A stretch of 64,000 bases of DNA. It comes from Bacteroidales bacterium. Its GTDB lineage: Bacteria; Bacteroidota; Bacteroidia; Bacteroidales; VadinHA17. Under the pieces are notes generated by a model, which was not told the origin of the DNA, ran no database searches, and saw only the letters and a program-made list of their open reading frames with translations. Location of the stretch: positions 154,715 through 218,714 of the forward strand of contig JAGNKY010000001.1 of assembly GCA_017999895.1 (NCBI GenBank), read 5' to 3'. The translations under genes and the position numbers were made by a program. This document shows, in pieces, positions 1 through 8,115 of this stretch. How positions within the stretch are numbered: position 1 is the stretch's first letter; every line of letters starts with the position of its first letter.

Positions 1-328
1 CGCTTGTATCGGTTGTGCCTATAACGACACGCGGAATACCCGAAGAAATTATTAAATCTGTACACGGAGCTGTTTTTCCGAAATGAGGACAAGGTTCAAG
101 TGATATATAAAGTGTAGCTTCTTTTAAAACAGATTTGTCCTGTACCGAATTTATTGCAATCACCTCCGCATGGGGCTTGCCGGCTTCGTGATGAAATCCC
201 TCGCCTGCAATTATATCGTTCCATACTATAACCGCTCCTGCCATGGGATTGGGATATGTGTTACCCTCTGCCTTTAATGCCAGATCGATACACCTTTGCA
301 TATATATCTTGTCTCTTTCTTCTTCCAT
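1..328 (-). CDS. ribD: Riboflavin biosynthesis protein RibD, deaminase domain (partial, cut by window edge)
   Basis: This is the N-terminal 109 codons of the pyrimidine deaminase that deaminates the diaminopyrimidine intermediate in riboflavin synthesis. The cytidine-deaminase zinc site is visible: HAE at residues 53-55 and PC...PC with cysteines at about 80 and 89, in the context PHFGKTAPC that is typical of RibD. The reductase domain would lie beyond position 1. The ATG at 326-328 is divergent from prmC, leaving only 26 bp between the two genes. No FMN riboswitch-like structure fits in that gap. Confidence 0.93.
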   Translation of the reverse strand, partial: MEEERDKIYMQRCIDLALKAEGNTYPNPMAGAVIVWNDIIAGEGFHHEAGKPHAEVIAINSVQDKSVLKEATLYISLEPCPHFGKTAPCTDLIISSGIPRVVIGTTDTS

Positions 329-354
329 AAACACTAAATTAGTAATTTTGGAGT

Positions 355-1221
355 ATGCATATTCAAATTAATACAATAAGCGATCTAAAAAAATATCTTC
401 TTTTAAGGCTTGAAAATCTTTATTCTGAAGCCGAAATCGCTGTAATTGCCGAAATTATTATTAAGACACTTTTTAATCTGAACAGGTTGCAACAGATTCA
501 AAATCCTGATTACGAAATTCCTTTGACGAAAAAGGCTCAAGTAGAGCAGATATGTAATGATCTTGTAGCCGGAAAACCGGTACAATATGTCACAGGCGAA
601 ACAATTTTTTATAACTGTATAATAAAATTGAACAGTCACACTTTTATTCCCCGTCAGGAGACAGAAGAGCTGGTTGACCTGATAGTAAAAGAAAACCTTA
701 ACTTTAAAGGAAAGATTCTTGATATAGGCACAGGGCCGGGTTCGATAGCTATAGCGTTGGCTGCAAACATGCCTGAAGCTGAAGTACATGCTATTGATAT
801 ATCTTATGAAGCCCTTGAAATGGCAAGAGAAAATGCAAACCTGAATAATGTGAAAGTAAAATTTTTTCTGGCTGATATACTTAATCCTTCATGGGATTTG
901 CCTGAATTTTATGATATTGTCGTAAGTAATCCTCCCTATATCCCTGAAAGTGAAAAAAAGATTATGCATATCAATATAACAAACTACGAGCCGGCTAAAG
1001 CATTATTCGTTCCTGACAATGATCCTCTTATTTTTTATAGATCGATATTGAGAAAGAATCATTTGTTCATGGCGTCGGGAAGTAAAATATACTTCGAGAT
1101 TCACGAAAAAATGGGAGAGAAAATAAAATTTCTTATGGCCGGTTCAGATATAAGAGATATCAGATTAATCAAAGACATCAACGATAAGGACAGGATTATA
1201 ACAGGAATTTTTTATGGATGA
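355..1221 (+). CDS. prmC: Peptide chain release factor N5-glutamine methyltransferase PrmC (HemK)
   Basis: The enzyme methylates the glutamine of the GGQ motif in release factors RF1 and RF2, using S-adenosylmethionine. The 288-residue length matches the family. A helical N-terminal substrate-binding region precedes a Rossmann methyltransferase domain with the SAM loop ILDIGTGPGS near residue 119 and the catalytic NPPY at 192-195. A TAATTTTG box (343-350) lies only a few bases before the ATG, so translation could be leaderless, but no -33 element is clear. Its end overlaps recX by 8 bp, which suggests coupled translation. One likely substrate, RF2, is encoded at 3159-4254. Confidence 0.95.
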   Translation: MHIQINTISDLKKYLLLRLENLYSEAEIAVIAEIIIKTLFNLNRLQQIQNPDYEIPLTKKAQVEQICNDLVAGKPVQYVTGETIFYNCIIKLNSHTFIPRQETEELVDLIVKENLNFKGKILDIGTGPGSIAIALAANMPEAEVHAIDISYEALEMARENANLNNVKVKFFLADILNPSWDLPEFYDIVVSNPPYIPESEKKIMHINITNYEPAKALFVPDNDPLIFYRSILRKNHLFMASGSKIYFEIHEKMGEKIKFLMAGSDIRDIRLIKDINDKDRIITGIFYG

Positions 1222-1678
1222 GGAAAATAAATTGCACGATGCTCTTAAAAAAGCAATGGCACTTTGTGCACGAAGTGAATTATGTCGGCGCGATGTTGAG
1301 GCGAAGCTTGAGAAATGGGGTATTGATACTTCAGGGAGGTCGAAGATAATTGAGCTGCTTACACGCGACAGATTCATTGATGAGAAAAGATATTCTTCAT
1401 CATTTGCAAGGGATAAATTCAGGCAGAACAAATGGGGCCGGGTAAAGATTGCAGCAATGCTCAGGATGAAAGGAATTGATGAAGAGACTATAACAGATGC
1501 TCTTTCAGGTATTGATGAAGAGGAATATCGGACGACATTCAGAAAGTTAATGGAAAAGCGCAGAAAGACATTGAAGGCAAGTAATGATTTTGAGCTTAGA
1601 GGAAAGCTTATGAAATTTGCAGCTTCGAAGGGATTCGAAGCTAAATTGATTTATGAAATGTTCGGTGAGGATGAATAA
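1214..1678 (+). CDS. recX: Regulatory protein RecX
   Basis: RecX modulates RecA filaments. The 154-residue protein has the RecX pattern of tandem three-helix repeats: an N-terminal ALCARSELCRRDVEAKL repeat, then DRFIDEKRYSSSFARDK, and a further helical repeat near the C-terminus. The start codon lies inside the prmC coding end (8-bp overlap), so the two are probably cotranscribed. The length is normal for the short bacterial form. recA is not in the window. Assignment rests on the repeat pattern rather than on catalytic residues, because RecX is not an enzyme. Confidence 0.88.
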   Translation: MDEENKLHDALKKAMALCARSELCRRDVEAKLEKWGIDTSGRSKIIELLTRDRFIDEKRYSSSFARDKFRQNKWGRVKIAAMLRMKGIDEETITDALSGIDEEEYRTTFRKLMEKRRKTLKASNDFELRGKLMKFAASKGFEAKLIYEMFGEDE

Positions 1679-1699
1679 TTTTGAGTCCAGGTAGCCGGC

Positions 1700-2122
1700 T
1701 CAAAACAGATAAGTTATGAAAGGTAAAAATGAAAGTAAAAACATAAAACATGAGCCTGTAATATCATAAATAATGAGTTGTTTACGAATACTTTCTGCGA
1801 CAAGGTAATAATATGAAAACACAACACGGAAAAACAACTGACCGAGAAAAAAAAGGAATATTCTTATTCCGTTAGGATTCCAGTCATAAGCTTCTGTAAT
1901 TCTACCTTTTATAATGAGTGAAAAGCTATGAGAGAGGCCACATGATAAACAGGGCTCTCCAGTAAGTTCTTCATGAATGCAGGTAAAAGGATAATTATTC
2001 TTTGCCGGAGAGAAAAGAGCAAAATAAACAAATATAATAAGAATAATAACTGCCAGAGATGCATTTACAGTTATATAGGTTTCTTTACGGAATAAAGTAA
2101 GAAATTGTTCGGTAAAGCTCAT
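1700..2122 (-). CDS. DUF2752 domain membrane protein
   Basis: This is a 140-residue membrane protein of the DUF2752 family, whose function is unknown. It shows the family signature of a Pro/Cys-rich turn, EPCLSCGLSHSF, followed by a segment ending in WNPNG, set between hydrophobic helices. Three to four membrane segments are likely: about residues 18-40, 60-72, 85-105 and near the C-terminus. The start codon overlaps the stop of the upstream DUF4190-like gene in an ATGA arrangement, so the two are translationally coupled. In many Bacteroidota these two families are adjacent, but no function is inferred here. Confidence 0.72.
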   Translation of the reverse strand: MSFTEQFLTLFRKETYITVNASLAVIILIIFVYFALFSPAKNNYPFTCIHEELTGEPCLSCGLSHSFSLIIKGRITEAYDWNPNGIRIFLFFLGQLFFRVVFSYYYLVAESIRKQLIIYDITGSCFMFLLSFLPFITYLF

Positions 2123-2610
2123 TTCTCCGGCAATGAGTCAGTTTTTGTCTTATCTGTTTTTTCAAGTTCCTCGAGCTGTTTAAGCTTAATTTCCTTATTA
2201 TCTGTACCGGTCTGTATCTCCACAACTTCTCCGTTACTTTCGATTCGGATATTCACTTTAGATTCCTCGAGGTCTTTAACAACTTCATCGTGAATATCTT
2301 TTATTGTTTCCCTTATCTCACGTGGAAGTTTATCAGTATGTCTGACGAGTCTGGTTGTTACAAAAATCTGTGAGAAAGAGATCAAAAAAGCCACGATGCC
2401 TATCACAAGGCTTGAAATCAGCAATGTCAGAGGCGAATTATCACGCGATGCCTGCGTCAGGCCTATAACAGCGAGTACTATTGTAATTATTCCGGGAATT
2501 ATTGCAATAATACCCACACATGGTATTACTGCAAGCACAAAAGTGATTATTCCTGTGATAAGTGCTGCTGTTCCAATCGCATGGGCTGAAGTTTTTTTAG
2601 TTTCTTCCAT
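2119..2610 (-). CDS. DUF4190-like (CCC-motif type) membrane protein
   Basis: A 163-residue protein of unknown function. Its N-terminal half has two hydrophobic helices (about residues 10-50) rich in Gly, Ile and Val, followed by a third segment at about 60-82. This is the usual arrangement of DUF4190-type small membrane proteins. The C-terminal half (about 90-163) is charged and hydrophilic, with acidic and lysine-rich stretches that could form a coiled coil on one side of the membrane. It sits 13 bp after the thioredoxin-like gene and overlaps the DUF2752 gene by 4 bp. Confidence 0.6.
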   Translation of the reverse strand: MEETKKTSAHAIGTAALITGIITFVLAVIPCVGIIAIIPGIITIVLAVIGLTQASRDNSPLTLLISSLVIGIVAFLISFSQIFVTTRLVRHTDKLPREIRETIKDIHDEVVKDLEESKVNIRIESNGEVVEIQTGTDNKEIKLKQLEELEKTDKTKTDSLPEK

Positions 2611-2623
2611 AACAAAAGATTTT

Positions 2624-3154
2624 TTATTCTTTTACTTTCAGGATATCAAGAATATCCTGTTCTAAAGACGTTCGTGGATTCTCAATGATGCGTCCGGCTT
2701 CAACATTTTTTATATAAAAGATAAATGTAGGAACTCGTTCAATCTGAAGTGTATCATAACCGTCAACAGGTGCGAATTTGTTATGGTCAACTCCGATAAA
2801 GGTTACTTTCTCCAAAGGGAAGTTTATTGCAGTTAAAATTTTCATGAATCTTGGCACTTCTCTATGGCTATCGCTGCACCATGTTCCCATTATAACTTTT
2901 ATTGAAACGTCATTGAGATCGAGGTTAAGAAGTTTGCCAATTACATTTTCATCATACTGATAATTATCGAATTCCGGTACAAACCATAAAGAATGTGGTT
3001 TTATCGAAAGTTGTTGAGGCATAAAATATCCAATTAACCATGTTTCAGGGGCAGAAAAATTTATTTTTTCCTGAGCATTTACGTCAAGTGTAGCTATTAA
3101 GAAGCCTTGTGATAAAAGGATAAAAATAAGAGATGTAACGACTTTATTTTTCAT
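2624..3154 (-). CDS. Thioredoxin-like exported protein
   Basis: A secreted thioredoxin-fold protein of about 176 residues. The ATG at 3154 is preferred because it gives a compact signal peptide (MKNK followed by a hydrophobic stretch ending VNA). An upstream ATG at 3178 would overlap the prfB coding end. The active-site segment reads GTWCSDSHREVPRF, a CxxS version of CxxC, followed by a cis-proline segment RVPTFIFY. A CxxS site cannot form the usual intramolecular disulfide, so a reductase role is uncertain and isomerase-like or binding roles are possible. It lies only a few bases after prfB. Confidence 0.75.
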   Translation of the reverse strand: MKNKVVTSLIFILLSQGFLIATLDVNAQEKINFSAPETWLIGYFMPQQLSIKPHSLWFVPEFDNYQYDENVIGKLLNLDLNDVSIKVIMGTWCSDSHREVPRFMKILTAINFPLEKVTFIGVDHNKFAPVDGYDTLQIERVPTFIFYIKNVEAGRIIENPRTSLEQDILDILKVKE

Positions 3155-3158
3155 TATA

Positions 3159-4254
3159 TTATTGTTCTTTTCCGGCAAACTTCATAAGGTATGCTTTAAT
3201 GAAACCGTCAATTTCACCATCGAGGACAGCCTGGACGTTTCCGGTTTCATAGCCTGTTCTGAGATCTTTTACCAGTTTATAAGGATGAATTACATAAGAT
3301 CTGATTTGTGATCCCCATTCTATCTTTTTCTTCTGCCCTTCTATCTTTTCTTTTTCTTCCTGTCGTTTTCTCAGTTCGATCTCATAAAGTTGCGATTTCA
3401 GTATGCGCAGTGCATTTTCTTTATTTATTAACTGGGAGCGTGATTCCTGGTTTTCTATAACTATTCCGGTGGGGTGGTGACGGAGCCGTACAGCTGTTTC
3501 GACCTTATTCACGTTTTGTCCGCCTGCCCCGCTCGATCTATATGTTTCCCATGTTATATCTGCATGGTTAATTGTGATTTCAATATTATCGTCCACCAGG
3601 GGAGTGACAAACACCGAAGCGAAGGTAGTCTGTCTCTTACCCTGTGCATTAAATGGGGAAATTCTTACAAGACGATGAACTCCGTTTTCGCTTTTCAGAT
3701 AACCATAGGCTTTTTCGCCGTCTATTTCAATTGTTGCCGATTTTAATCCCACTTCATCTCCTGGCTGGAAGTCGTGTTGTTTTACTTTATATCCGTTTCT
3801 TTCGGCCCAGCGAACGTACATTCTCAGCAGCATTGAAGCCCAGTCATTGCTTTCCGTTCCACCGGCTCCGGCATTGATTTTAAGGATTGCGCCCATCTGG
3901 TCTTCCTCTTTTCTCAACATGTTTTTGAGTTCGAGACTTTCAATAAGAGTAAGGCATTTATTATACTGATTCTCTATCTCTTTTTCAGAAGCCTCACCTT
4001 CTTCGAAAAATTCCATGAGCACTAAAAGATCGTCATAAAGTGTTGAAATTTTTTCTATTTCAATGACCCAGAATTTAAGATCAGAAATTTTTTTAAGTAT
4101 TGATTCTGCTTTTTTAGGTTCGCTCCAGAAGTCAGGTTTACGGGTTTCGTTTTCTAGTTTTGCAATTTCTCCTGATTTTCCTTCTACGTCAAAGATACCT
4201 CCTTAACGCATCTCGGCGTTGGGAGAGAGAATTTATCTGGTCGGTTGTAATCAT
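3159..4254 (-). CDS. prfB: Peptide chain release factor 2, expressed by +1 programmed frameshift
   Basis: RF2 terminates translation at UGA and UAA. The gene starts at the ATG at 4252-4254. It reads 21 codons (MITTDQINS... ending RRYL) to an in-frame TGA at 4189-4191, then continues in the +1 frame from 4190, giving 364 residues. The frameshift site is canonical: an internal Shine-Dalgarno AGGAGG (4198-4203), a short spacer and CTT TGA C. RF2 markers are visible downstream: the SPF tripeptide in [10 protein letters not shown] and the GGQ motif in [12 protein letters not shown] gene caller that ignores the shift would report a 287-residue protein starting at a GTG at 4022. The product autoregulates: low RF2 slows UGA decoding and favours the shift. 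Confidence 0.96.
4188..4203 (-). promoter_or_regulatory. prfB +1 frameshift signal
   Basis: Read on the minus strand, AGGAGG is followed by TAT, the slippery CTT, the UGA stop and a C, which is the arrangement known from E. coli prfB. The downstream +1 frame continues with [13 protein letters not shown], which aligns with RF2 and confirms the site. Confidence 0.95.
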
Positions 4255-4281
4255 TTAAATACTGATTTTAATTACAATGTG

Positions 4282-4289
4282 CAAAGATA
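4282..4289 (-). promoter_or_regulatory. Candidate prfB -7 promoter element (TATCTTTG)
   Basis: This matches the Bacteroidota -7 consensus TAnnTTTG and lies 27 bp upstream of the prfB ATG. No good -33 TTTG was found at the expected spacing, so the call rests on one box and its position. Confidence 0.45.
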
Positions 4290-4489
4290 ATGATTTAATA
4301 AATACCTGTTTTATATTAAGTGTATAACAAATATTACACGATTATAAAAGAGTCAAAGTAGTATGGGCAGTGTTTAGTGTAAGGACTTAATACTCAATTT
4401 AGGTTTATTTTTTCAATATCGAACAGGGCTAATATTAAATCATTAAATCTGCCGGTTTTTTCAAATATTTCCTTGAGAATGTTGAAACA

Positions 4490-4978
4490 ATGAAAACAGC
4501 CGCCCGCTCTTTTGATATTAATAAGCTTTCATTAGCCGGATTTATAATAACACTTGGAGTGGTGTATGGTGATCTTGGCACCAGGCCGCTTTATGTTATG
4601 AAAGCTATCGTTTCAGGCGGTAGTGGAAATTTTAACGAATTGCTTGTTTACGGAAGATAAATAAAGAACAGGTATATCACTTTCTCAAACCTCGATGATT
4701 ATATTGAGATGTTTAAAGATTTATGTAAAAAAATTCTGTTCCCCTTACTGCCACTAATCTTGTATATATTATCAAGGCAAACCGACCCGATCAGGTTGAA
4801 TCGAAAGTAATTTATTCAATATTCGGAAATCAACCTAAAAAAGCCAAAACATATTGGCTGCTTCATGTTGACAGGCGAAATAACACTTGAAAGTGGTTAC
4901 GAATCTTTAAGAAAACATAAGATTCCGGCAGATTTCAAATTTGTTTTTATTGACAGAATGATGCCCCAGGATAATTAA
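4490..4978 (+). pseudogene. kup: Remnant of Kup-type potassium uptake transporter
   Basis: Decayed gene for a Kup potassium transporter (an intact one is over 600 residues). The first 56 codons match the Kup N-terminus, including [10 protein letters not shown] and PLYVMKAI, and then hit a stop at 4658-4660. The same frame resumes with a C-terminal Kup segment (IKNRYITFSNLDDYIEMF), so several hundred internal codons have been deleted. A frameshift near 4735 leads into SVPLTATNLVYIIKANRPDQ and IYSIFGNQPKKAKTYWLLHVD. A second deletion near 4875 joins to GEITLESGYESLRKH and IPADFKFVFIDRM before the final stop. At least three lesions make function very unlikely. Confidence 0.85.
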
Positions 4979-5037
4979 TCACATTTTTATAGTAATCTTT
5001 TTTAATTTTTCTTTTATTTACACATATTTTCTGTCCA

Positions 5038-5637
5038 ATGCTTAAACCTTACCTTTATCGTAATCTTAAGGAAGCGGGATGCGACGAGGCGGGAAGAGGA
5101 TGCCTTGCCGGGCCCGTGGTGGCTGCAGCAGTTATTTTCCCCAAAAATTACAGAAACAATCTTATCAATGATTCGAAGAAACTGACTTCGAAAACAAGAG
5201 AAAAGCTAAGAAATGAGATTATTTCTTCGGCCATTGCATGGAGCGTTGCTTTTGTAGATAATCGTGAGATTGACGCTTTGAATATTCTCAGAGCTACAAT
5301 TAAAGCGATGCATTTAGCTCTTGACGGCTTAAGTGTAAAGCCGGAATTTATTTTAATAGACGGCAACAAGTTTTTTCCGTACAGGGGTATTGGTTATAAA
5401 ACGATCGTTCGCGGCGATTCATTATTTCTCTCGATAGCTGCCGCATCTATCCTTGCAAAAACTTTTCGTGACGATTACATGATAAAAATACATAATGAAT
5501 ATTCTGTTTATGACTGGGACAAAAACAAGGGATATTCAACAGCTTTGCATCGTGAAGCAATCAAAAGTTACGGTATCTCACCTTATCACAGAAAGTCATT
5601 CACTCTTTTTGAAAGTCAGATGAAAATTGATTTTTAG
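5038..5637 (+). CDS. rnhB: Ribonuclease HII
   Basis: Cleaves the RNA strand of RNA-DNA hybrids and single misincorporated ribonucleotides. The 199-residue protein carries the RNase HII signature CDEAGRGCLAGPVVAAAV, with catalytic Asp16 and Glu17, and a third acidic residue at Asp108 in LIDGNKFFP. The conserved segment SIAAASILAKTFRD follows. The length is normal for the family. The gene starts at an ATG about 60 bp after the kup remnant and seems to be transcribed on its own. Confidence 0.96.
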   Translation: MLKPYLYRNLKEAGCDEAGRGCLAGPVVAAAVIFPKNYRNNLINDSKKLTSKTREKLRNEIISSAIAWSVAFVDNREIDALNILRATIKAMHLALDGLSVKPEFILIDGNKFFPYRGIGYKTIVRGDSLFLSIAAASILAKTFRDDYMIKIHNEYSVYDWDKNKGYSTALHREAIKSYGISPYHRKSFTLFESQMKIDF

Positions 5638-5696
5638 TTAGATTCTTATTTTTTAAAAGTATATTTGAATTGTTTAAAATCAACATTTTTAAAATC

Positions 5697-7853
5697 ATGA
5701 AAAAATATTTATTTATCCTTGTCGTACTTATCACGAGTATAAATTTAGGAATTCGTGCCGATGAAGGCATGTGGCTTCTGCCGCTTATCGAGAAACTAAA
5801 TATGGGTAAGATGACAGAACTTGGATTAAAGCTTTCAGCGGAAGATATTTACAGTATAAACAGGGCAAGTCTGAAAGATGCCGTGGTTATTTTTGGCGGC
5901 GGCTGCACCGCTGAAATTGTGTCACCACAGGGTCTTCTTCTTACAAATCATCATTGCGGTTATGACCAGATTCAGGAGCACAGCTCTGTAGAAAACGATT
6001 ATCTGAAAGACGGCTTCTGGGCTATGTCGAAAGAAGAGGAGCTGCCAAATCCCGGATTATCAGTGACATTTCTTATCCGTATTGAAGATGTGACAAAACA
6101 GGTGCTTGCTGCAGTAAAAGACGGCATGAATGAAACTGAAAGGAATAATGCCATAAACGAAGTAAGGCTCGCAATCCAGAAAAAGGCAATGGAAGGAACA
6201 TGGTATAATGCCATTGTTTCGAATTTTTACAACGGCAATCAATTTTATCTTTTTGTGTATGAAAGGTATAATGATGTTAGACTTGTTGGGGCACCGCCAT
6301 CGTCAATAGGCAAGTTCGGGCACGACACCGACAACTGGGAATGGCCGCGTCATACAGGGGATTTCAGTGTGTTCAGAGTTTATACTTCGCCCGACGGAAG
6401 GCCGGCACCTTATTCAAAGAATAATATCCCTCTTAAACCAAGGTATTACCTGCCCGTTTCGATTAAAGAGCTAAACAAGGGTGATTTTGCAATGGTATTA
6501 GGATACCCCGGCCGTACGCTACGATATTATACATCATACGAAGTGGACGAATTGATTAAAATAACTCATCCAAACAGGATTAAAATAAGAGGCATACGCC
6601 AGGAGATACTGATGGCCGATATGAAGGCAGATGAAAAGGTGAACATACAATATGCTTCAAAATATTCAAACTCATCAAATTACTGGAAGTATTCGATCGG
6701 CCAGAAAGCCGGACTCGAGAAACTAAATGTGAAGGCCAAAAAAGAAGAAATAGAAAACCAGTATAACCAGTGGGTTAACGAAAATCCGGAAAGGAAGGCA
6801 AAATACGGTGAGGCACTTAATCTAATCAGGAATGCAATAGAGAAAAGAGCCGAATATGTTAATGCACAGCAATATATAAGTGAATGCTTTATGCAAGGCT
6901 GTGAGATATTGGAATTGGGTCAGATTGCTTCCGCTCTTATCAGTGTTATTAATTCGGGTGAACAGAACAGGCTTACAGAACTTATATCTAATCTTAAAGA
7001 CAATATTTCCCCATTATTTTATAAAGATTATAATCCTCCGACCGACATGAAATCTGTAAAAGCAATGATGAAACTTTATCGTGAAGATGTTCCTGCAAAG
7101 TTTCATCCCGATTTCTATGTAAATATCGTTGATAAAAAATTTAAAGGCGATATTGACAGGTTTGTTGATTACATGTTCGCAAAGTCGGTTTTTTCAGACG
7201 AAAGTAAATTTCTTGCGTTTCTTGAAAAGCCCAGTATCAAAGTACTTGAAAGGGATCCGGTTTATATCGTTTCAAATTCTATTAATAAAATAGCGAGTGA
7301 AGTAAGTAATGCATTGAGGCAATACGATACGGATCTTTCAAAGGGACGTAGGCTATGGATGGCCGCACTGATGGAGATGATGCCGGATAAAACACAGTAC
7401 CCTGATGCAAATTCAACGATGAGGTTAACATACGGTTCAGTTCTTGATTATGACCCAAGGGATGCTGTTACCTATAAATATTATACAACTCTAAAGGGTG
7501 TTGTAGAGAAATACAAGCCAGGCGATTATGAGTTTGATGCACCACAAAGACTCTTAGACCTTTATGACAGGAAAGAATTTGGGAGATATGGCTCATCTAA
7601 AGGTTATATGCCGGTATGCTTCACGACAAACAATGACATTACGGGAGGCAACTCCGGCAGTCCGGTGATAAACGCTTATGGTGAGCTTATAGGCCTTGCT
7701 TTCGATGGCAATTGGGAGGCCATGAGTGGAGATGTGGCTTATGAGCCTGATTTACAAAGAACAATTGCTGTTGATATAAGATACGTTCTGTGGATTATGG
7801 ATGTCTATGCCGGCGCAAGACATCTTGTAGATGAAATGACAGTTGTGAAGTGA
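5697..7853 (+). CDS. S46 family dipeptidyl-peptidase (DPP7-like)
   Basis: Secreted serine peptidase that releases dipeptides from peptide N-termini, a hallmark of asaccharolytic Bacteroidota. The start at MKKYLF is chosen because it begins the signal peptide (cleavage near RADEG). An ATG at 5670 adds nine residues without improving it. The chymotrypsin-like catalytic site is split around a helical domain: His86 in LTNHHCGYDQ, and Ser653 in GGNSGSPV. The residue 18 positions after the serine is Gly (AFDGNWEA). In the family, Gly there goes with DPP7 (hydrophobic or broad P1) and Arg with DPP11 (acidic P1). At 718 residues it matches family size. Confidence 0.92.
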   Translation: MKKYLFILVVLITSINLGIRADEGMWLLPLIEKLNMGKMTELGLKLSAEDIYSINRASLKDAVVIFGGGCTAEIVSPQGLLLTNHHCGYDQIQEHSSVENDYLKDGFWAMSKEEELPNPGLSVTFLIRIEDVTKQVLAAVKDGMNETERNNAINEVRLAIQKKAMEGTWYNAIVSNFYNGNQFYLFVYERYNDVRLVGAPPSSIGKFGHDTDNWEWPRHTGDFSVFRVYTSPDGRPAPYSKNNIPLKPRYYLPVSIKELNKGDFAMVLGYPGRTLRYYTSYEVDELIKITHPNRIKIRGIRQEILMADMKADEKVNIQYASKYSNSSNYWKYSIGQKAGLEKLNVKAKKEEIENQYNQWVNENPERKAKYGEALNLIRNAIEKRAEYVNAQQYISECFMQGCEILELGQIASALISVINSGEQNRLTELISNLKDNISPLFYKDYNPPTDMKSVKAMMKLYREDVPAKFHPDFYVNIVDKKFKGDIDRFVDYMFAKSVFSDESKFLAFLEKPSIKVLERDPVYIVSNSINKIASEVSNALRQYDTDLSKGRRLWMAALMEMMPDKTQYPDANSTMRLTYGSVLDYDPRDAVTYKYYTTLKGVVEKYKPGDYEFDAPQRLLDLYDRKEFGRYGSSKGYMPVCFTTNNDITGGNSGSPVINAYGELIGLAFDGNWEAMSGDVAYEPDLQRTIAVDIRYVLWIMDVYAGARHLVDEMTVVK

Positions 7854-7872
7854 TATACATTAAAATATTTAT

Positions 7873-7880
7873 TAAATTTG
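7873..7880 (+). promoter_or_regulatory. Candidate -7 element (TAAATTTG) for tRNA-Cys
   Basis: It matches TAnnTTTG and lies 14 bp before the tRNA 5' end, a fitting distance. No TTTG is found at the expected -33 spacing. Confidence 0.4.
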
Positions 7881-7894
7881 CAATTTGAAATTCC

Positions 7895-7965
7895 GGTCGG
7901 TTGACCGAGTGGCGAGGTAGCGGTCTGCAAAACCGTTTACGGCGGTTCGACTCCGCCACCGACCT
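7895..7965 (+). tRNA. tRNA-Cys (GCA anticodon)
   Basis: A 71-nt cloverleaf. The acceptor stem GGTCGGT pairs with ACCGACC, followed by the discriminator T expected for tRNA-Cys. The anticodon loop CTGCAAA (7925-7931) carries GCA at 7927-7929. The T arm GGCGG-TTCGACT-CCGCC is perfect. CCA is not encoded, so it is added after transcription. Confidence 0.95.
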
Positions 7966-8115
7966 CAAGGTAATTGATATTCAGACTTTACCGGAAACGA
8001 CAATGGTTTTTATTTTTAATTGCGTCGTATTCATATTTTTAAATTTCTATAAATTTATTTTGTCAGCTTCAAGGAAATAGATAAATTGCCGCCTGTTTTT
8101 TAATATTTATTTGTC

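Noticed and set aside
329..354. Flavin riboswitch before ribD or ribF
   Set aside because: The gaps (26 bp before ribD, 67 bp before ribF) are too short for an FMN riboswitch and show no such structure.
3159..4022. Short prfB reading frame starting at GTG 4022
   Set aside because: The upstream sequence continues RF2 in the same frame to the CTT TGA C site and then in the frame of the ATG at 4254. The short frame is a frameshift artefact.
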